A stretch of DNA of 64,000 nucleotides, taken from NCBI GenBank assembly GCA_024114885.1, contig CP099418.1:1054001-1118000 (forward strand). Reading direction: 5' to 3'. Source of the stretch: Septoria linicola. Taxonomy: Eukaryota; Ascomycota; Dothideomycetes; Mycosphaerellales; Mycosphaerellaceae. Shown one piece after another: positions 11,461 through 22,719 of the stretch. A program made the position numbers and the translations under genes. The number at the start of each line of letters is the position of its first letter. The stretch's first letter is position 1. The notes under the pieces are model-generated. The model was not told the origin of the DNA. It saw only the letters and a list, made by a program, of their open reading frames with translations, and did no database searches.

Positions 11461-13680
11461 TTAGTAGGTGACAGCTCTTCGAGGCGGTGAAGAGCAAAGC
11501 TTAATCTGCTGCTCCGCTCAGGGTCGGGATCCAGTGACTGACTCTGCTACATCCAAATGCCGTCCGTGAGAAGGCAGGCAGGGTCTCAACGAGAGGGCGC
11601 AGTAGTATAAGCAGCAGCAGTAGGACTGTGAGCGACAATCAATTCTAGAATGAGACAGAGGTGGGCAAGGCGTAGGGAACAACCTTGCTTATACTCGCGA
11701 TCCGGAGTCTAAACAAATAGGTGGGGAGGGTAGAGAAGTAGGACACTGCGTGACGGGACGAGCCCGATCAGAGCACGCGAAAGTAGTGATGACAGGGCAC
11801 TTCTACTCGGTGCCCAAGAGTAGTGGGAGCATTGATTGGCTCTTGGGTAGGTGTGCATGCAGCTTGCAGTAGGTCCGGATCGTGGCCGTTTGCTCGCCGC
11901 GCTGCCGTCCTGTTCGGCGGGCAATCGTCTTGAGATGGCGGCAACAATTGCTTGTACAATATTCCTGGCAAGGGTGAGCAGATGATGAGGCGGTTGGAGC
12001 TATGCTTCGATGTGGGAAGGGTGATGAATGGGATGCTATGGCGCAGGAGACGCGATGTCCACAGGCGCAATCATGTTTCAGAGGCGCGCGTGATCTTGTG
12101 GCAGGACTGGCGAGCACTGCTTGCGTTTCAAGAGAACTGTAGACCGCCCTCGTCGACAGGCTGGCGACTGGCTGCCCGCGTCATGAGATGTGGTGAGCAG
12201 AGCTCGGAGAATTCGTCAACGGCGGCAACGAAACAAGGCTAGCAGCGCGAACAGAGTTTCTACGGTTGCCGCCTCGAGCCACACAGGCCCGATCCTCGAA
12301 GTCGAAGCTGCCAAGAACGCAGAACAGCTTCACGGGATGTCGCGCAATGCTGCCCGATACACGCCGCCGACATCGTCTTTTGATACCGACCATTGCTCTC
12401 GTCTCACATGCAGCTATGACTGAACTATTCTTTTGCTACTGCTGGATAACTCCTGACGAGTAGGAAGACTAGGCGCAACAGACTGCTTGCTGAGTCCGGC
12501 CCAACAGTGCGCAAGGATCACAGAAGCACGATTCTGGCGGTCAAGTAGAACTGGCGAGAGAGAGGTTGGCAAGCTATCCACTTACCAGTAGACCGCTGAT
12601 ATGACTCTGCAGGCAACTTGCGAAGAAGACCGAGAACAAGCAGTAGGCATTGTCGTCGTGGCACAGCCGTTGGTAGTCAAGATTCTTGTCGCACGTACTA
12701 CCGCAATCATTGGCCATCAGTAGCAATGTCTTCCATGCCGAAGAGGCGGGATTTCACTCTCAACGGCATGCCGGATGATTGCCACTTACAACTGTTTGCA
12801 ATCCTCTATACGATCCGCGAGTCAGTTCACCGCACAATTGATTGTTCACCGCGGTGTTTGTGATTACGAACCTTCGGCTTCCTTCTGCATCGCGCACTCA
12901 AATCGAAACCTGGCAAGGGCTTCAACGATATCATCACGTCTGCCGCGCACATCGGCTGATTTAGGCCATCGTCGTAGTTACGACACGCTAATGAAAGCGG
13001 CTGCTTCAATTTTCCCACCGCCCGCAACTTGACAAAGAGCTTGTTGCCTCTGCACAAGCGAGACTGCCAATCTCGCAATAATCTCATAGCCATGACAGTG
13101 AAGCGGAGAACTGCTGTTGTGCAACGCTCGTTAAACACCACATGGCGTACTTGGTCAGGGCACAACGCCTCGTGTTTGCCTCTACTCCTCTCAGCCGCGT
13201 AACACAGCTTCCAATTCAGGAACTCAGCGACGAAACAAACCACCTATTCGGCGATTGAACTGAGCGGATCCTGTTTGCGGAGCTTCCTACCCAATCGGTG
13301 CAATGCTGCCTGCTTGCATTTCATGCAAGAGCGCTTACAAGCGGAATTCCCCAGACCTATCGTTTCGTGCCTCAGAACTTGGGAGACAATGCCGATCTGC
13401 CCGACTCTTGCTTGTGCTGAGGACCGTGACGACATGTAGTATTCGAGCATCGTTATCAAGATTATCGAATCGACCTAATCTGGCACTCGGTAGCGTATGG
13501 TGTGTGAGGTCATGTCCAGCTTTGTCGAAGGAAGAATGATCAACGGTTTGCTTCAATCCGCTCACTCCGAGGCGGACAGCGGCGATCGGAGACAGTTTAC
13601 AGACTCATGTGCGCACGAATGCAGATAGAAATTATCGTATCCTACATAACTTTAGTGATTTGACAACGTAAGACGAGTAC
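11461..13680. other. Long intergenic region without a supported gene, 2.2 kb
   Basis: The bZIP gene reads away from this interval and VPS10 ends at its right side, so it holds the bZIP promoter and leader and the 3' flank of VPS10. The longest frames (up to 138 residues) show no family resemblance, no convincing start context and no joinable exons. CT-rich and AGCAG-rich tracts near 11600 look like leader sequence. I found no tRNA-like cloverleaf. Confidence 0.45.
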
Positions 13681-16600
13681 TCATACATCCTCGTCACTGT
13701 CCTCGCCGAGCAATTCGGCATCATCGTCTTCATCTACAGCATAATCGCCCCTCCCACGCTGGAAACTACTTCGTGAAGTATACGTCCTCGCGTAGCCATA
13801 GCCGCTACTCCGACCGAACCTCGTAGCAACAGTCTGCCACAAGCTGCCAATGACCATGGGCAGAGCAGCAACCACGGCAACAAGGCCAGACACGATCATG
13901 ACTGGTATCTTGACCCAAGGAGCATCTCCGTCAAAGGAAGCGCCTCCAGAATCACCCAGCCTGATGCGTCCGAACTTGCCATCCCAATTCTTCCATACCC
14001 AGTAACCGATACCCGCAGCGGCAGCAATGGGTATCACTATGGCAAAGAAAAGTCCTACACCGCTGACGCCATGTTTCTTATCGAATTCTGCTTTATGACC
14101 CGGGCAATAGTAAGGAGTTGAGGTCTTGTCGAGTTCTCTACCCCCTTGACAAGTGGTGAGAGGTATACGGCGATAACCAGTGACTTCGTAGAACTCAGGT
14201 AGCTTAGGGTTATTCCTGCAAACCTCTTCCGGATCAGGTGGACTTAAGCCGTCAACCAGAACACAGGCGCCATTACTATCGCTCTGGTAGTTGAAGTCGC
14301 ACTCGAAATCGTTGCGAGTACAGGAGCAGTTGCTGGCAATATTATGGAGATGCTCAATGCCCTTGCCATTGTAGCATTGGCTTGCGATCTTCTTGCGGTG
14401 GTATTGGCCAACGTGTCCGAAGAGACAATTGTCCTCAGAAAGTGGGTGGGAGGGCGACCATAGTGTGTAGTCGCTCTCGGCGGACTCTGGATGTCGTTCG
14501 TCCAGGTTACACTGCTTGGATCGTTCTTCCATTCCACTAAAGTCAATGTTGACAGTAGCGATGGAATGACCAATTTTCCCCCAGAGCAGAAAGTTCCGGC
14601 TAGTGTCGCTGGGAACTGTCGTGATGTCGTTCACCACCATGGTCTCGCCAAAGTCATAGTCAGTCCAGGTTTTACCTTCGTCCAGACTGTACATGACCTT
14701 GCCAGTGGGCTCATCCTCTTTGACAATAACGATGATAGAACCTTGGTCTCCATATTCCCACATCCAATTACCTTCTGCAATCATGTGCCATGTGATACCA
14801 CCATCACGAGTGATAAAAGTATCGGCTGCGTCCTTGGATCCAAGAAACTCGCCAACGTTTCCAGTGCCAATCATTAGTCCTACTGCGCTGGGCGAGCTGT
14901 ACGTATCCCTTGGATCTTTGCGCTCAGTGTAGCCGTGTAAATGCAGATTACAGCGCTGATTGCTTCTGCCTTGACACTCGAAAGCTTTGCCAACCTCTTT
15001 TGGTGGATCCTCTGGGCGGCCGAGGAGTGCCCACGCGGCACCGTCGTTATGTGTAATGTATGTCTGCAGCTTCTTTGCGCTACCGCCATCAACCTCCCGA
15101 TGATTGGCGACACGATTGATGATCGCGACGCCTTCCAGGCCTTGCATTTTCTCGAAATCGACGTAGCCCTCCTTGTTTCTGTTAACTTCTGCTGAAGATA
15201 GGACATAGGATGTGCCGTTGCTGTTGCTCTTGAGTATGCTTCCGTACTCTTGGCCCTCTACACCGTTGACCGTTACATGTAAGAAGACTGCATGGGTGCT
15301 CGAGTCAAGTACCGTATATGCTGTCTGATGGGCAACCTTGAAGTTTGGCGGGAATTGCGCATCTGCGAATGTAATGCCGTCAATGCTCGCATCGACCTTC
15401 AACGACTCCCCTTTATCGTCTCGCAGAGCCACAACGATAAACTCGGCCATGGTGGCGAAGTTGACAACGTCCCGCTTCATCTCGGTCTTGTGGTTGTACC
15501 AATCATCACTGCTGATGAGATCAAGCGGGCTGTTGAGGTCTTGCTCAACCCGCTGCTGTTCACAATAGATGAGTTGATCTGACTTTGGCCGGTCCTCTCT
15601 GTATACGAATTGGCACTTTCTGACACCACGAAGGAGCGTTTCCCAGTCGTCGCCACCCTTTCTGGAGACGTGGGCAATGGTGAGACAGTCATCACGCGAT
15701 TTGCAGTCGCGACCACCGGTCCAGATCAGCCAGTCCTTGTTCTGAGGGTGGAACGTGAGGACTTGTAATTGCTGCTGATTCGGACCTTCAGGCGCATCAA
15801 ACGAACTGAATGCGTGGGCAAAGTTCTTCGAGTAGTACACCTTCTTGCTGGGCGTGATAAAGTAGACCGCATCGTTCATGTATTGGTGAGGATAGATCGC
15901 GAGAATCTCTTCGTCCTCAAGAACGCGTTCCCATTTTTTGCCATGATCGTGTGTCTTCCACACTTCGCGCTCGTTTGTTCGTAGGAGAACAGTCTCTTCG
16001 TTGTTAGTGTTGCTTTCTTGGCTCTCCATATAGTAGTATTCGATGAACTCTTTGCCTTTGAACTTCTGGACCTGCGCAGCGATTCTGCCGGAGGCAGGAG
16101 GTGTGCTTGTCTCCTTACATTCCCTCTCAACTTCCTTGGCCAAATCGATACCACCTTTGCAGGTGTTGCCGGGGATCAGTCGATATCCTGATGTGCCTTT
16201 GAATTTCTTCTTGTCCCCATCACAGGCACCAGCGGGCGGCACAATTGGACCATTGTTGACGCACTTGCCGTCTTCGCGCTTGAAGTTGTAGTCGCATTCA
16301 AAGTCCTCTTCGGTGCAATCACAGTCTTCTCTCTTCTCTTCCGGATCCTCAAAGTCCTTGTTCTCGACCAAGCACTTGACATCTGCCTTGCGACGTTGGA
16401 AGAACTGCTTGTGGCCCATGATGCAGGTCGCTTTGCCATCTTTGTTCTTCCGCGCAGGCCACTTCTCGAAATCGTCCTTGCCGCACTTCTTTTCATGCAA
16501 ACCGTCGAAGCTGATGGCGTACGTGAAGTGTTCAGTCTTCGAGTCAACTTTCCTGGTTGCAATCATTAAGAACTTCAATGACGTGGAATCGGGTGTGGTT

Positions 16601-18090
16601 GTGATCGCCAGTGGCCTGAATTTATCCTCAAGCTCTGTACTCTCCCAATCCTCGCCATGATTCAGCGACCACTTGATCTTGTTCGTCTCTGCATCCTCAA
16701 CAGCCACCAGGACTGATCCTTGAGCACCGAATTCATAGATGTGGGGTTTGGAAAGGGCTTTGCGCCATGTTAGGCCAGCATCATTTGACACGTACAAGTC
16801 GCCTTCCTTGTAGTCACCCAAAGAAGAGCCTGTGTTCCCAACCCCCATCACCAATCCGGGAGCTGGACTGCTGAAGATCCTGCCCGTGTTGCGCTGATTG
16901 GTCACAGAGTGTAGGTGAAGTGTCTTGCCATCAGCCTTCAGGTCTTCCCACGTTCTGCCGTCATCAAACGAGATATGCGACACAACCTTCTTCTCTGTTC
17001 CCCACTTATGCTCCACGTCTTTCCAGTTGTCCACAGTGTTGACCATCACTATGCCCTGTATATTTGACATTTTCTCGAAGTCAACGAACCCCTGGTCGTT
17101 TCGGTTCGTGTGCTCGATGTTCTTGGTGAAGAATGTGCCATTACTGTTAGAGGTCAAGAGCACGCCCATAGGATCCGATCGCTCCGTCGTCATAACATCG
17201 ACCTGCATGCTGTAGTTTGTGCTCTCCAGTAACGTGTAAGCATCCTCCTCCAGCTTGTGCTGGCCGAATTCGGCTCGATGCCAGACTTTGGTGTTATCCG
17301 AAACATACATTGCCATCTCAGTGGTTCTCTCGCTTTTGGCAGCAAACACGAGGTAACCTTTCACAGCAGCGAGATTCGTGATGCCCTCCACGGTCCGCCC
17401 ATCGCTCATGGTTGGCTCAATTTCCTCTTTGTCAAAGTAGTCACTGGACATGATTAGGCGGTTATGCGACTTGAAGAAGTCAAACTGTCCCCGAGCGATG
17501 CACAAAACAGTGTCGAGATCAGCCTTGTCGTCGCCAGTAGTAAAGATGTCAGTGCTCTTGGCCCACAAGCACGAAAAGACATCCTTGTGCAATAGCTCCA
17601 TTTCGGACTTGAAGGCATCTTTGGTGTAGTAGACGATGTCCTCGCGCGAGAAGCCAGCCCTCTTCTGGGCCACGAACAGCATGCGTTTGGGATCAGTGGC
17701 ATGGAAGGTAACGCCTGGTCGGCTGAGAGATGGATGCAGAGATGACTCGAATGCACGCCAGCTTTTGCCGCGGTCGTCGGTGATCCAATGTGTCTTCTTG
17801 GTGCCTAGCACAACCGCTACATGGTGATCGTAAGGGTGCTTGAGCACCTCCATGACCTCGCCGGCCTTGACGCCATCGAGCTCCTTCCACTCCTTGCCGC
17901 CATCGTCGGAGCGGAAGGTGGTCAGCGTGTCGGCGTTGGTAGCGAGAACAACATCGCTGTCCTCGAAGTACAGCAAGTTGGCGGGAGCGGCGTGGAAGTT
18001 GAAGGCGTCAATGTCGGGCTTGTCCTTGGCCGCCGCCGCCAGCACGCTGACCAGCAGCAGGCCAAGCAGCATACGTGCCTGCCGTATCAT
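13681..18090 (-). CDS. VPS10: Vacuolar sorting receptor Vps10 (sortilin family)
   Basis: Type I receptor that cycles between late Golgi and endosome and delivers soluble hydrolases to the vacuole. One exon encodes 1469 residues from the ATG at 18090 (MIRQARMLLGLLLVSVLAAAA, a clear signal peptide); in-frame sequence upstream adds no signal and is unlikely to be used. Two Vps10 units follow, each with BNR/Asp-box motifs such as SxDxGxTW (VSNDAGLTW, TRDGGITW) and a Cys-rich 10CC module (CDCTEEDFECDYNF and CSCTRNDFECDFNY). Two hydrophobic helices lie near the C-terminus (GLFFAIVIPIAAAAGIGYW and VMIVSGLVAVVAALPMVIG), as in other fungal Vps10. The tail ends in an acidic dileucine-like run (DDAELLGEDSDEDV), the expected sorting signal. 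Length is normal for the family. Confidence 0.97.
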   Translation of the reverse strand: MIRQARMLLGLLLVSVLAAAAKDKPDIDAFNFHAAPANLLYFEDSDVVLATNADTLTTFRSDDGGKEWKELDGVKAGEVMEVLKHPYDHHVAVVLGTKKTHWITDDRGKSWRAFESSLHPSLSRPGVTFHATDPKRMLFVAQKRAGFSREDIVYYTKDAFKSEMELLHKDVFSCLWAKSTDIFTTGDDKADLDTVLCIARGQFDFFKSHNRLIMSSDYFDKEEIEPTMSDGRTVEGITNLAAVKGYLVFAAKSERTTEMAMYVSDNTKVWHRAEFGQHKLEEDAYTLLESTNYSMQVDVMTTERSDPMGVLLTSNSNGTFFTKNIEHTNRNDQGFVDFEKMSNIQGIVMVNTVDNWKDVEHKWGTEKKVVSHISFDDGRTWEDLKADGKTLHLHSVTNQRNTGRIFSSPAPGLVMGVGNTGSSLGDYKEGDLYVSNDAGLTWRKALSKPHIYEFGAQGSVLVAVEDAETNKIKWSLNHGEDWESTELEDKFRPLAITTTPDSTSLKFLMIATRKVDSKTEHFTYAISFDGLHEKKCGKDDFEKWPARKNKDGKATCIMGHKQFFQRRKADVKCLVENKDFEDPEEKREDCDCTEEDFECDYNFKREDGKCVNNGPIVPPAGACDGDKKKFKGTSGYRLIPGNTCKGGIDLAKEVERECKETSTPPASGRIAAQVQKFKGKEFIEYYYMESQESNTNNEETVLLRTNEREVWKTHDHGKKWERVLEDEEILAIYPHQYMNDAVYFITPSKKVYYSKNFAHAFSSFDAPEGPNQQQLQVLTFHPQNKDWLIWTGGRDCKSRDDCLTIAHVSRKGGDDWETLLRGVRKCQFVYREDRPKSDQLIYCEQQRVEQDLNSPLDLISSDDWYNHKTEMKRDVVNFATMAEFIVVALRDDKGESLKVDASIDGITFADAQFPPNFKVAHQTAYTVLDSSTHAVFLHVTVNGVEGQEYGSILKSNSNGTSYVLSSAEVNRNKEGYVDFEKMQGLEGVAIINRVANHREVDGGSAKKLQTYITHNDGAAWALLGRPEDPPKEVGKAFECQGRSNQRCNLHLHGYTERKDPRDTYSSPSAVGLMIGTGNVGEFLGSKDAADTFITRDGGITWHMIAEGNWMWEYGDQGSIIVIVKEDEPTGKVMYSLDEGKTWTDYDFGETMVVNDITTVPSDTSRNFLLWGKIGHSIATVNIDFSGMEERSKQCNLDERHPESAESDYTLWSPSHPLSEDNCLFGHVGQYHRKKIASQCYNGKGIEHLHNIASNCSCTRNDFECDFNYQSDSNGACVLVDGLSPPDPEEVCRNNPKLPEFYEVTGYRRIPLTTCQGGRELDKTSTPYYCPGHKAEFDKKHGVSGVGLFFAIVIPIAAAAGIGYWVWKNWDGKFGRIRLGDSGGASFDGDAPWVKIPVMIVSGLVAVVAALPMVIGSLWQTVATRFGRSSGYGYARTYTSRSSFQRGRGDYAVDEDDDAELLGEDSDEDV

Positions 18091-18524
18091 GTTCGTCGAC
18101 GTCGTTATCGCATGTGTCGTCAAGGGAGTGAGGTGGTCGTGTGCACACACGGAGATGGTTTACATCAGCAAAGAGATCAAGTGTCAGAAACGCCAGACAG
18201 CTGGACTTTGGCCCCTGCACCTTCTGGAGAGCTTCCGTTGGAAACGCGTCCACGGCGCCGTCACTCTGCGGCCCTGCCTAACTTAATGTCACCGCGCTAA
18301 TCTCTTTTCGCTTTCATTAATTGAACACTCTCCTCCTCCACATCGCGCTGCTTGCCTTCTTTCCTCTAACCACACCTACAATCTTCCTGCCATCCGCGTT
18401 CGGTCATCTCTTGAGACACTCGCCAATGTGCGGCCCATTCGAGCAGCCACTACTCCATCAGTACAAATGGATCAAAAGCGTCTTGAGAAAAGAGTCCGCC
18501 TTGGCCCTCTTCAATGGAAACCGC
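18091..18524. promoter_or_regulatory. VPS10 upstream region
   Basis: This 434-bp interval separates the VPS10 start from the stop of the next minus-strand gene. It contains CT-rich leader-like sequence. No other gene is supported; the plus-strand frame at 18321 opens with TTG, not ATG. Confidence 0.35.
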
Positions 18525-18853
18525 TTACTCGAATTGGCTTTGATATATCTCGCGCGCGCACCCCTCGAATCGAAGTGAAGGACGTCTAGTCGAGCCTGCA
18601 TGCACGAATTCGACGATGTTGACGTGCACATTCTTCAAGATCTTCACCTACTGTTAGCCACGCTAACAGTCCAGTGCAAAGCACGCGAGCTTCTCACCTT
18701 CTTGCATTGAGTGATGGACTGGCCTTTTGGCGCGCCGAAATCTCTGCTGAACGCCTGCCATGCTGCAAGCGTTGGGCCATCGTGTCCGTATTGCTGATCG
18801 AAATAGCTGACAATGGCATCTGCCTTGCGGTTCTTGGCCCCGTGCCTGGTCAT
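18525..18853 (-). CDS. Small uncharacterised fungal protein, SITQCKK...HVNIVEFV type
   Basis: Two exons, 18853-18698 and 18647-18525, around a 50-nt intron with GTGAGA donor, GGCTAACAG branch and TAG acceptor; the product is about 92 residues. The order YFDQQYG, then LAAWQAFSRDFGAP, SITQCKK and NVHVNIVEFV matches a pattern I associate with a widespread group of small uncharacterised fungal proteins (YG..., W..LC..., SI..CK..., VHVNIVDLV). The conserved pattern continues across the splice junction, which supports both exons. Family members often have a longer N-terminus with a Gly-Trp motif, which I cannot find here, so the start may be wrong or the gene truncated. No function is known to me. 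Confidence 0.6.
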
Positions 18854-19678
18854 GGGTTTGGAGTGGCTATCTCGAGAAGACCTGCTGACTGCGATAGTGG
18901 AGTGTATCGAGAAGACGAGCGAGCACGCAGCCTCACATTGTTGACGACTTGACCAGATGAGCTTCTGTTTGTCGAGACCAGTGCTCACGGCCTCCTGCAT
19001 CTCAGACAGATGCTACAAACGGTGATGTTTGCATGCATAGTACATCCCGCGGATACTATGAATTTCCCGTTCGTCTACAAGACTCCTAGCAGCAGTACAT
19101 GATGTCCGAATGCCATGTGAAACCTCACTGCACACAGGCAAGACAGCCTCTAACGATGCCTCGTTGCTTGACACTGGACTCAATTGTGCAGTGGAGCAAA
19201 TCAATTCCGCGCTGTGATTTATCAATTTGTCTTCGCAGGCGTCCTATTAAGTCTCAAAGACTGGGATCGCGGATGGACATAGCAAGTCTGGCCAGAGCAT
19301 GGGCGCCATTTGGGCATCACAGATTGACCTCGTGCAGCATGATCTACCATACATATATGTACAATCAGTAATGTTAACGAAAGCGTTAGCTCAGGCAAGC
19401 ATCTGGCCAGGACCCTCGCCTCTGTCTTCGATATATCTGGCAAAGATGTGTTCGCATATGATCGACAAAGCATGGCAAAAAGTTAATCTGAGGGTTATGT
19501 CCTGCATTAAGCGCACAACGACTCGTGGGCAAGGGCACATCTCCGATGCACGACAGCCACGAAACGTCTCGGATTCCAGACGTGCATGAGGTCCCTGACT
19601 GGCTCACAAGGAGAAATCAACAAAATAGTCGTTGGATTCCCAACGCGTAGATTTTCCATACAGAAAATCTTTACAATC
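18854..19678. other. Intergenic, 825 bp
   Basis: This is the divergent interval between two small hypothetical genes. No frame here resembles a protein family or has a good start context. Confidence 0.4.
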
Positions 19679-20369
19679 ATGCCTCCAACGGTCATGGCAA
19701 GTCCGACAATTATCTTCCCTCCAAGCGAACCATTGCCAACAAGCAGAAGAGCTATCGCTCTCGAACACAGGAGGCAAAACATTCTCACGATGAAGTATCG
19801 GTCCTCCTCGTCAAGTTTACGAGATACATCGGAGAGACAGCAGCGACAATTAAAGACCACCACAAGGACCAATCGCACATGTTCAGAAAAGCCTAGAGGA
19901 CGGACAGCCGTCACACAACAAAAGTTGCAGTCATGTTCCAGCTATCATCTACAGTCTGCAGATATAGACTCTTGGTTGAAAGAGTCTATGCCTCTACCTC
20001 CTGATGAGGACTACGCGCCACCGATGGCACTGATGGGCCTTGGCGTTGCCATGTATGAATACGACCACGACCAAGAGATATACGACCAAGCTCATGTTGC
20101 GCCTCTGAACATTGGCCGAGGAAGAAGTAAGGCTGCGATGCGCATTCTAACAGATCGATGATTGACTCGTATTAGCGAAAGAAGACATTCCGAAGCGCCA
20201 GACGCAAAGCACTCCACGTACGCTGGCACAGACAGTCAAGCAACTCCGGCTTACAGACTATGATGGAAGGGAATACTGCGACTACCAAGCGAACGACGAT
20301 GCTCGATCCAGCTACTACGCCAGTAGCTCATCTTCGGAACCCCTCGATTGGCCGCTCGTGAACACGTGA
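19679..20369 (+). CDS. Hypothetical protein, 213 residues
   Basis: Two exons, 19679-20126 and 20176-20369, with a 49-nt intron (GTAAGG donor, TCTAACAG branch, TTAG acceptor). Splicing converts a frame that stops just inside the intron into a 213-residue product. The chosen start (MPPTVMASPTIIFPP) is an ATG with adequate context; the frame is open upstream. The protein is Ser/Thr/Arg-rich with one hydrophobic patch (PPMALMGLGVAMYEYDHD) and an acidic, Tyr/Ser-rich end. I recognise no domain. It ends 63 bp from the end of the P450 gene on the other strand. Confidence 0.55.
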
Positions 20370-20432
20370 GGATGGCAAGCTGGAACTTCACCTCAATGAG
20401 ATACCGCAATGACAGCGCGCAGTGTAGCTTGC

Positions 20433-22263
20433 TTATAAGTTATTCACTATCATATTCCAACAACTCCAGCACCACCCCACCCGCAGGTGCACACCATGCC
20501 GATTAAAGAACGCAAAACTCCCCGCCTCCTCCCACAACAAATCCTCCCCCTCCCTCGGCGGCTGCAACCTCTCAACTTCCTGCGCCAATCTCACGACCGC
20601 ATAAGTAACCATACTCCAGCCCATCTTCTCACCAGGACATCTCCTCTGCCCAACGCCAAAAGGCAGAAACTCGAATTTGCTAGGCTTGATGCTTGCCCAT
20701 CTCTCTGGACGGAAGACATCCACATCCGCGCCGAAGACGTTGGGGTCTCGATGGAGAGCGTAGTTGCTGTAGGCGACATATGTGCCTTTCGCTACGAGTA
20801 ATGGGTGGAGTCCAGAAGGTCCTCCGCCGCGAGGGAGGACTGTGTTGCGATGAGCGATGCGGGCGTGAGCGGCGAGGGTAGGCCGGAGGCGAAAAGCTAT
20901 TATCCAGACCAGTTAGCATGCGATACCCATAGAGTCACTGTCAAGTCGTGCAAAATTCACCTTCATTTATGACCCAACGCAAATAAGTCAATTCTCTCAG
21001 CTCCTGAAATGCAGGCTGCCTGCCATTCAAAGCGCTGCCCACTTCTTCTCTCAATTTCTGCCATGTCTCCGGTGACCTAGTGAGTAGCCAAAAAAGCTCC
21101 GTCAGAGCAATATGTACTGTGTCATTACCCGCTAAGAACAGATTCAAAGCTTCGCCTCGTATTCTGCTCAGATCTTGTTCGCGCCCTCGCGTGGACGAGA
21201 GTAGTATTTCCTCGAGAACACTTCGTGCTGTGCCGCCCTTTCGCTCGTCCGCGCCTTCATTTCGCGATCTGCCATCGCGAGTCTGCAGAATACCTTCGGT
21301 CCGTCGATCGACATAGTGAAACACCGACCACTTAACTCGTCGAAAGTCCTTCCAGAGCCAAGCATACACGAAGCTGTAGCGGCTGAGAATCGTGTTGGCG
21401 AGGAGAGTCATCGATTGTGCAATCTTACTCAGGATTGCGAAATCTGCGCAGAACTGCTCAGCTTCGCAGTCGCTATCATGTTCCTTCTCCTCCTCCCGCC
21501 CAAAGATCACACTCCTCGCAACGAAACTCGTATACCTCCTCGCCGCCGCACCAAAATCGATCGTCACCCCTTCTCTGCCCTCTGCTTGCATTCGGCGAAT
21601 TCTCTCGATCATAGCTTGCACACCGTCCTCATAAGCATCATCAATCCCTTGATCTCTCCCCAAAAGCCTCAGTCCTGCCAAACCTCTATGAACCAAATCC
21701 CTCGAGACCCTCCTCTCATCCTGATTCGTACTAAATACTCCCTTACCAAACACCAACTCTACAATTCTCGAACGATGCGGAATGATATCGTAGTCTCGAG
21801 CTTGGGATTTCATGATAGTTTCGAGGTTGACGGGATCGATCGTGTGGATTATGTCTTGAAAACCTATACATTTGCTCATAGCAAGTCAGCAATGCGCAGT
21901 CCTGGCCGGGTGATGGGCCTGGCATGACGCACCCATTCTGCTGCTGTATGTAGTGCCATATTTCCCAAAGCCATCTCGTAGGCCTTCGGCGAAGCGGTGC
22001 GCGCGAATGTTACGCCCGTGGTCGTAGATGAAGTCGAGGCCGAAGAGGGGGTCGATGTGGTTGTACGATGGGCCAGAGAGCTGGCATTGAAGTTGCTGGC
22101 AAAGACGATGCTTTTTCCAGCGACGGTAAGCAAGATATGAGGTGATAGCAAGGAGTGGGAAGAGAAGTAGTAAGTGGTATGCAGTGAATGGGATGGCACA
22201 GAAATTTCCCATCTCGTAGAATCGCAACAGCCTGGGAAAGGCCGCTGGATGGTCGATTGCCAT
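20433..22263 (-). CDS. Cytochrome P450, CYP52-clan-like
   Basis: Haem monooxygenase, likely anchored in the ER. Three exons: 22263-21933, 21863-20961 and 20896-20433, with introns of 69 and 64 nt; the product has 565 residues. An N-terminal membrane anchor (AYHLLLLFPLLAITSYLAY) precedes a basic KKHR. The I-helix oxygen-binding motif AGNDT is at 355-359. The ExxR motif (E411-A-F-R414) is created by splicing of intron 2, which confirms that junction. The haem loop FGVGQRRCPG has its ligand Cys at about 498. The segment after the first junction (FQDIIHTIDPVNLETIM) has the pattern of CYP52/CYP539-type fatty acid or alkane hydroxylases. Substrate is unknown. All key residues are intact. Confidence 0.9.
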
Positions 22264-22719
22264 ATCTGACTATGTAGGCGTTCTCCGGTGCTACTTGTTG
22301 CGCGTTGTATGCGGCGCGGGACCTTTTCAACTTGTAACAGGCCCATCATGTTTCCGCAGACGCTTGGCGCATATTGCTCCTTGCGCGACACCTGCAGCTA
22401 TCGTTCCGTTTCGGCGACTCGGTATAGTGTGGCTTGCGAGGATCGCTCCCCATTGGGCACGTCGAATCCATTTCTCGACATGTCAACACTCTGTAATAGA
22501 GTCTCTGTGTAACCACAGCAAGAGCGACGTGCAGTCAAGCGAAGGTGCTTTTGCCGTTTTGGGACTATGACCAGGCTCTTTCGATTGGCGATAAGCATGG
22601 CAACCGAGAAAATCTCGATAAGCCTTAGCCACGATTGTCATCCAACTCGTGGCAAGTGCTTCACTGAAGGACCTCAGGATTATGAATTGGAATAGTATCC
22701 AGAGGATATCGATGATAGA
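22264..22719. promoter_or_regulatory. P450 upstream and PRP46 downstream region
   Basis: This 456-bp interval holds the P450 promoter and leader and the 3' flank of PRP46, both on the minus strand. No additional gene is supported. Confidence 0.35.

Noticed and set aside
13244..13565. Overlapping short frames upstream of the VPS10 stop
   Set aside because: No start context, no domain, and overlapping frames on both strands of equal length, as expected by chance.
18321..18578. Plus-strand frame with a hydrophobic, signal-like beginning
   Set aside because: The first codon is TTG, and the frame overlaps the well-supported minus-strand small gene.
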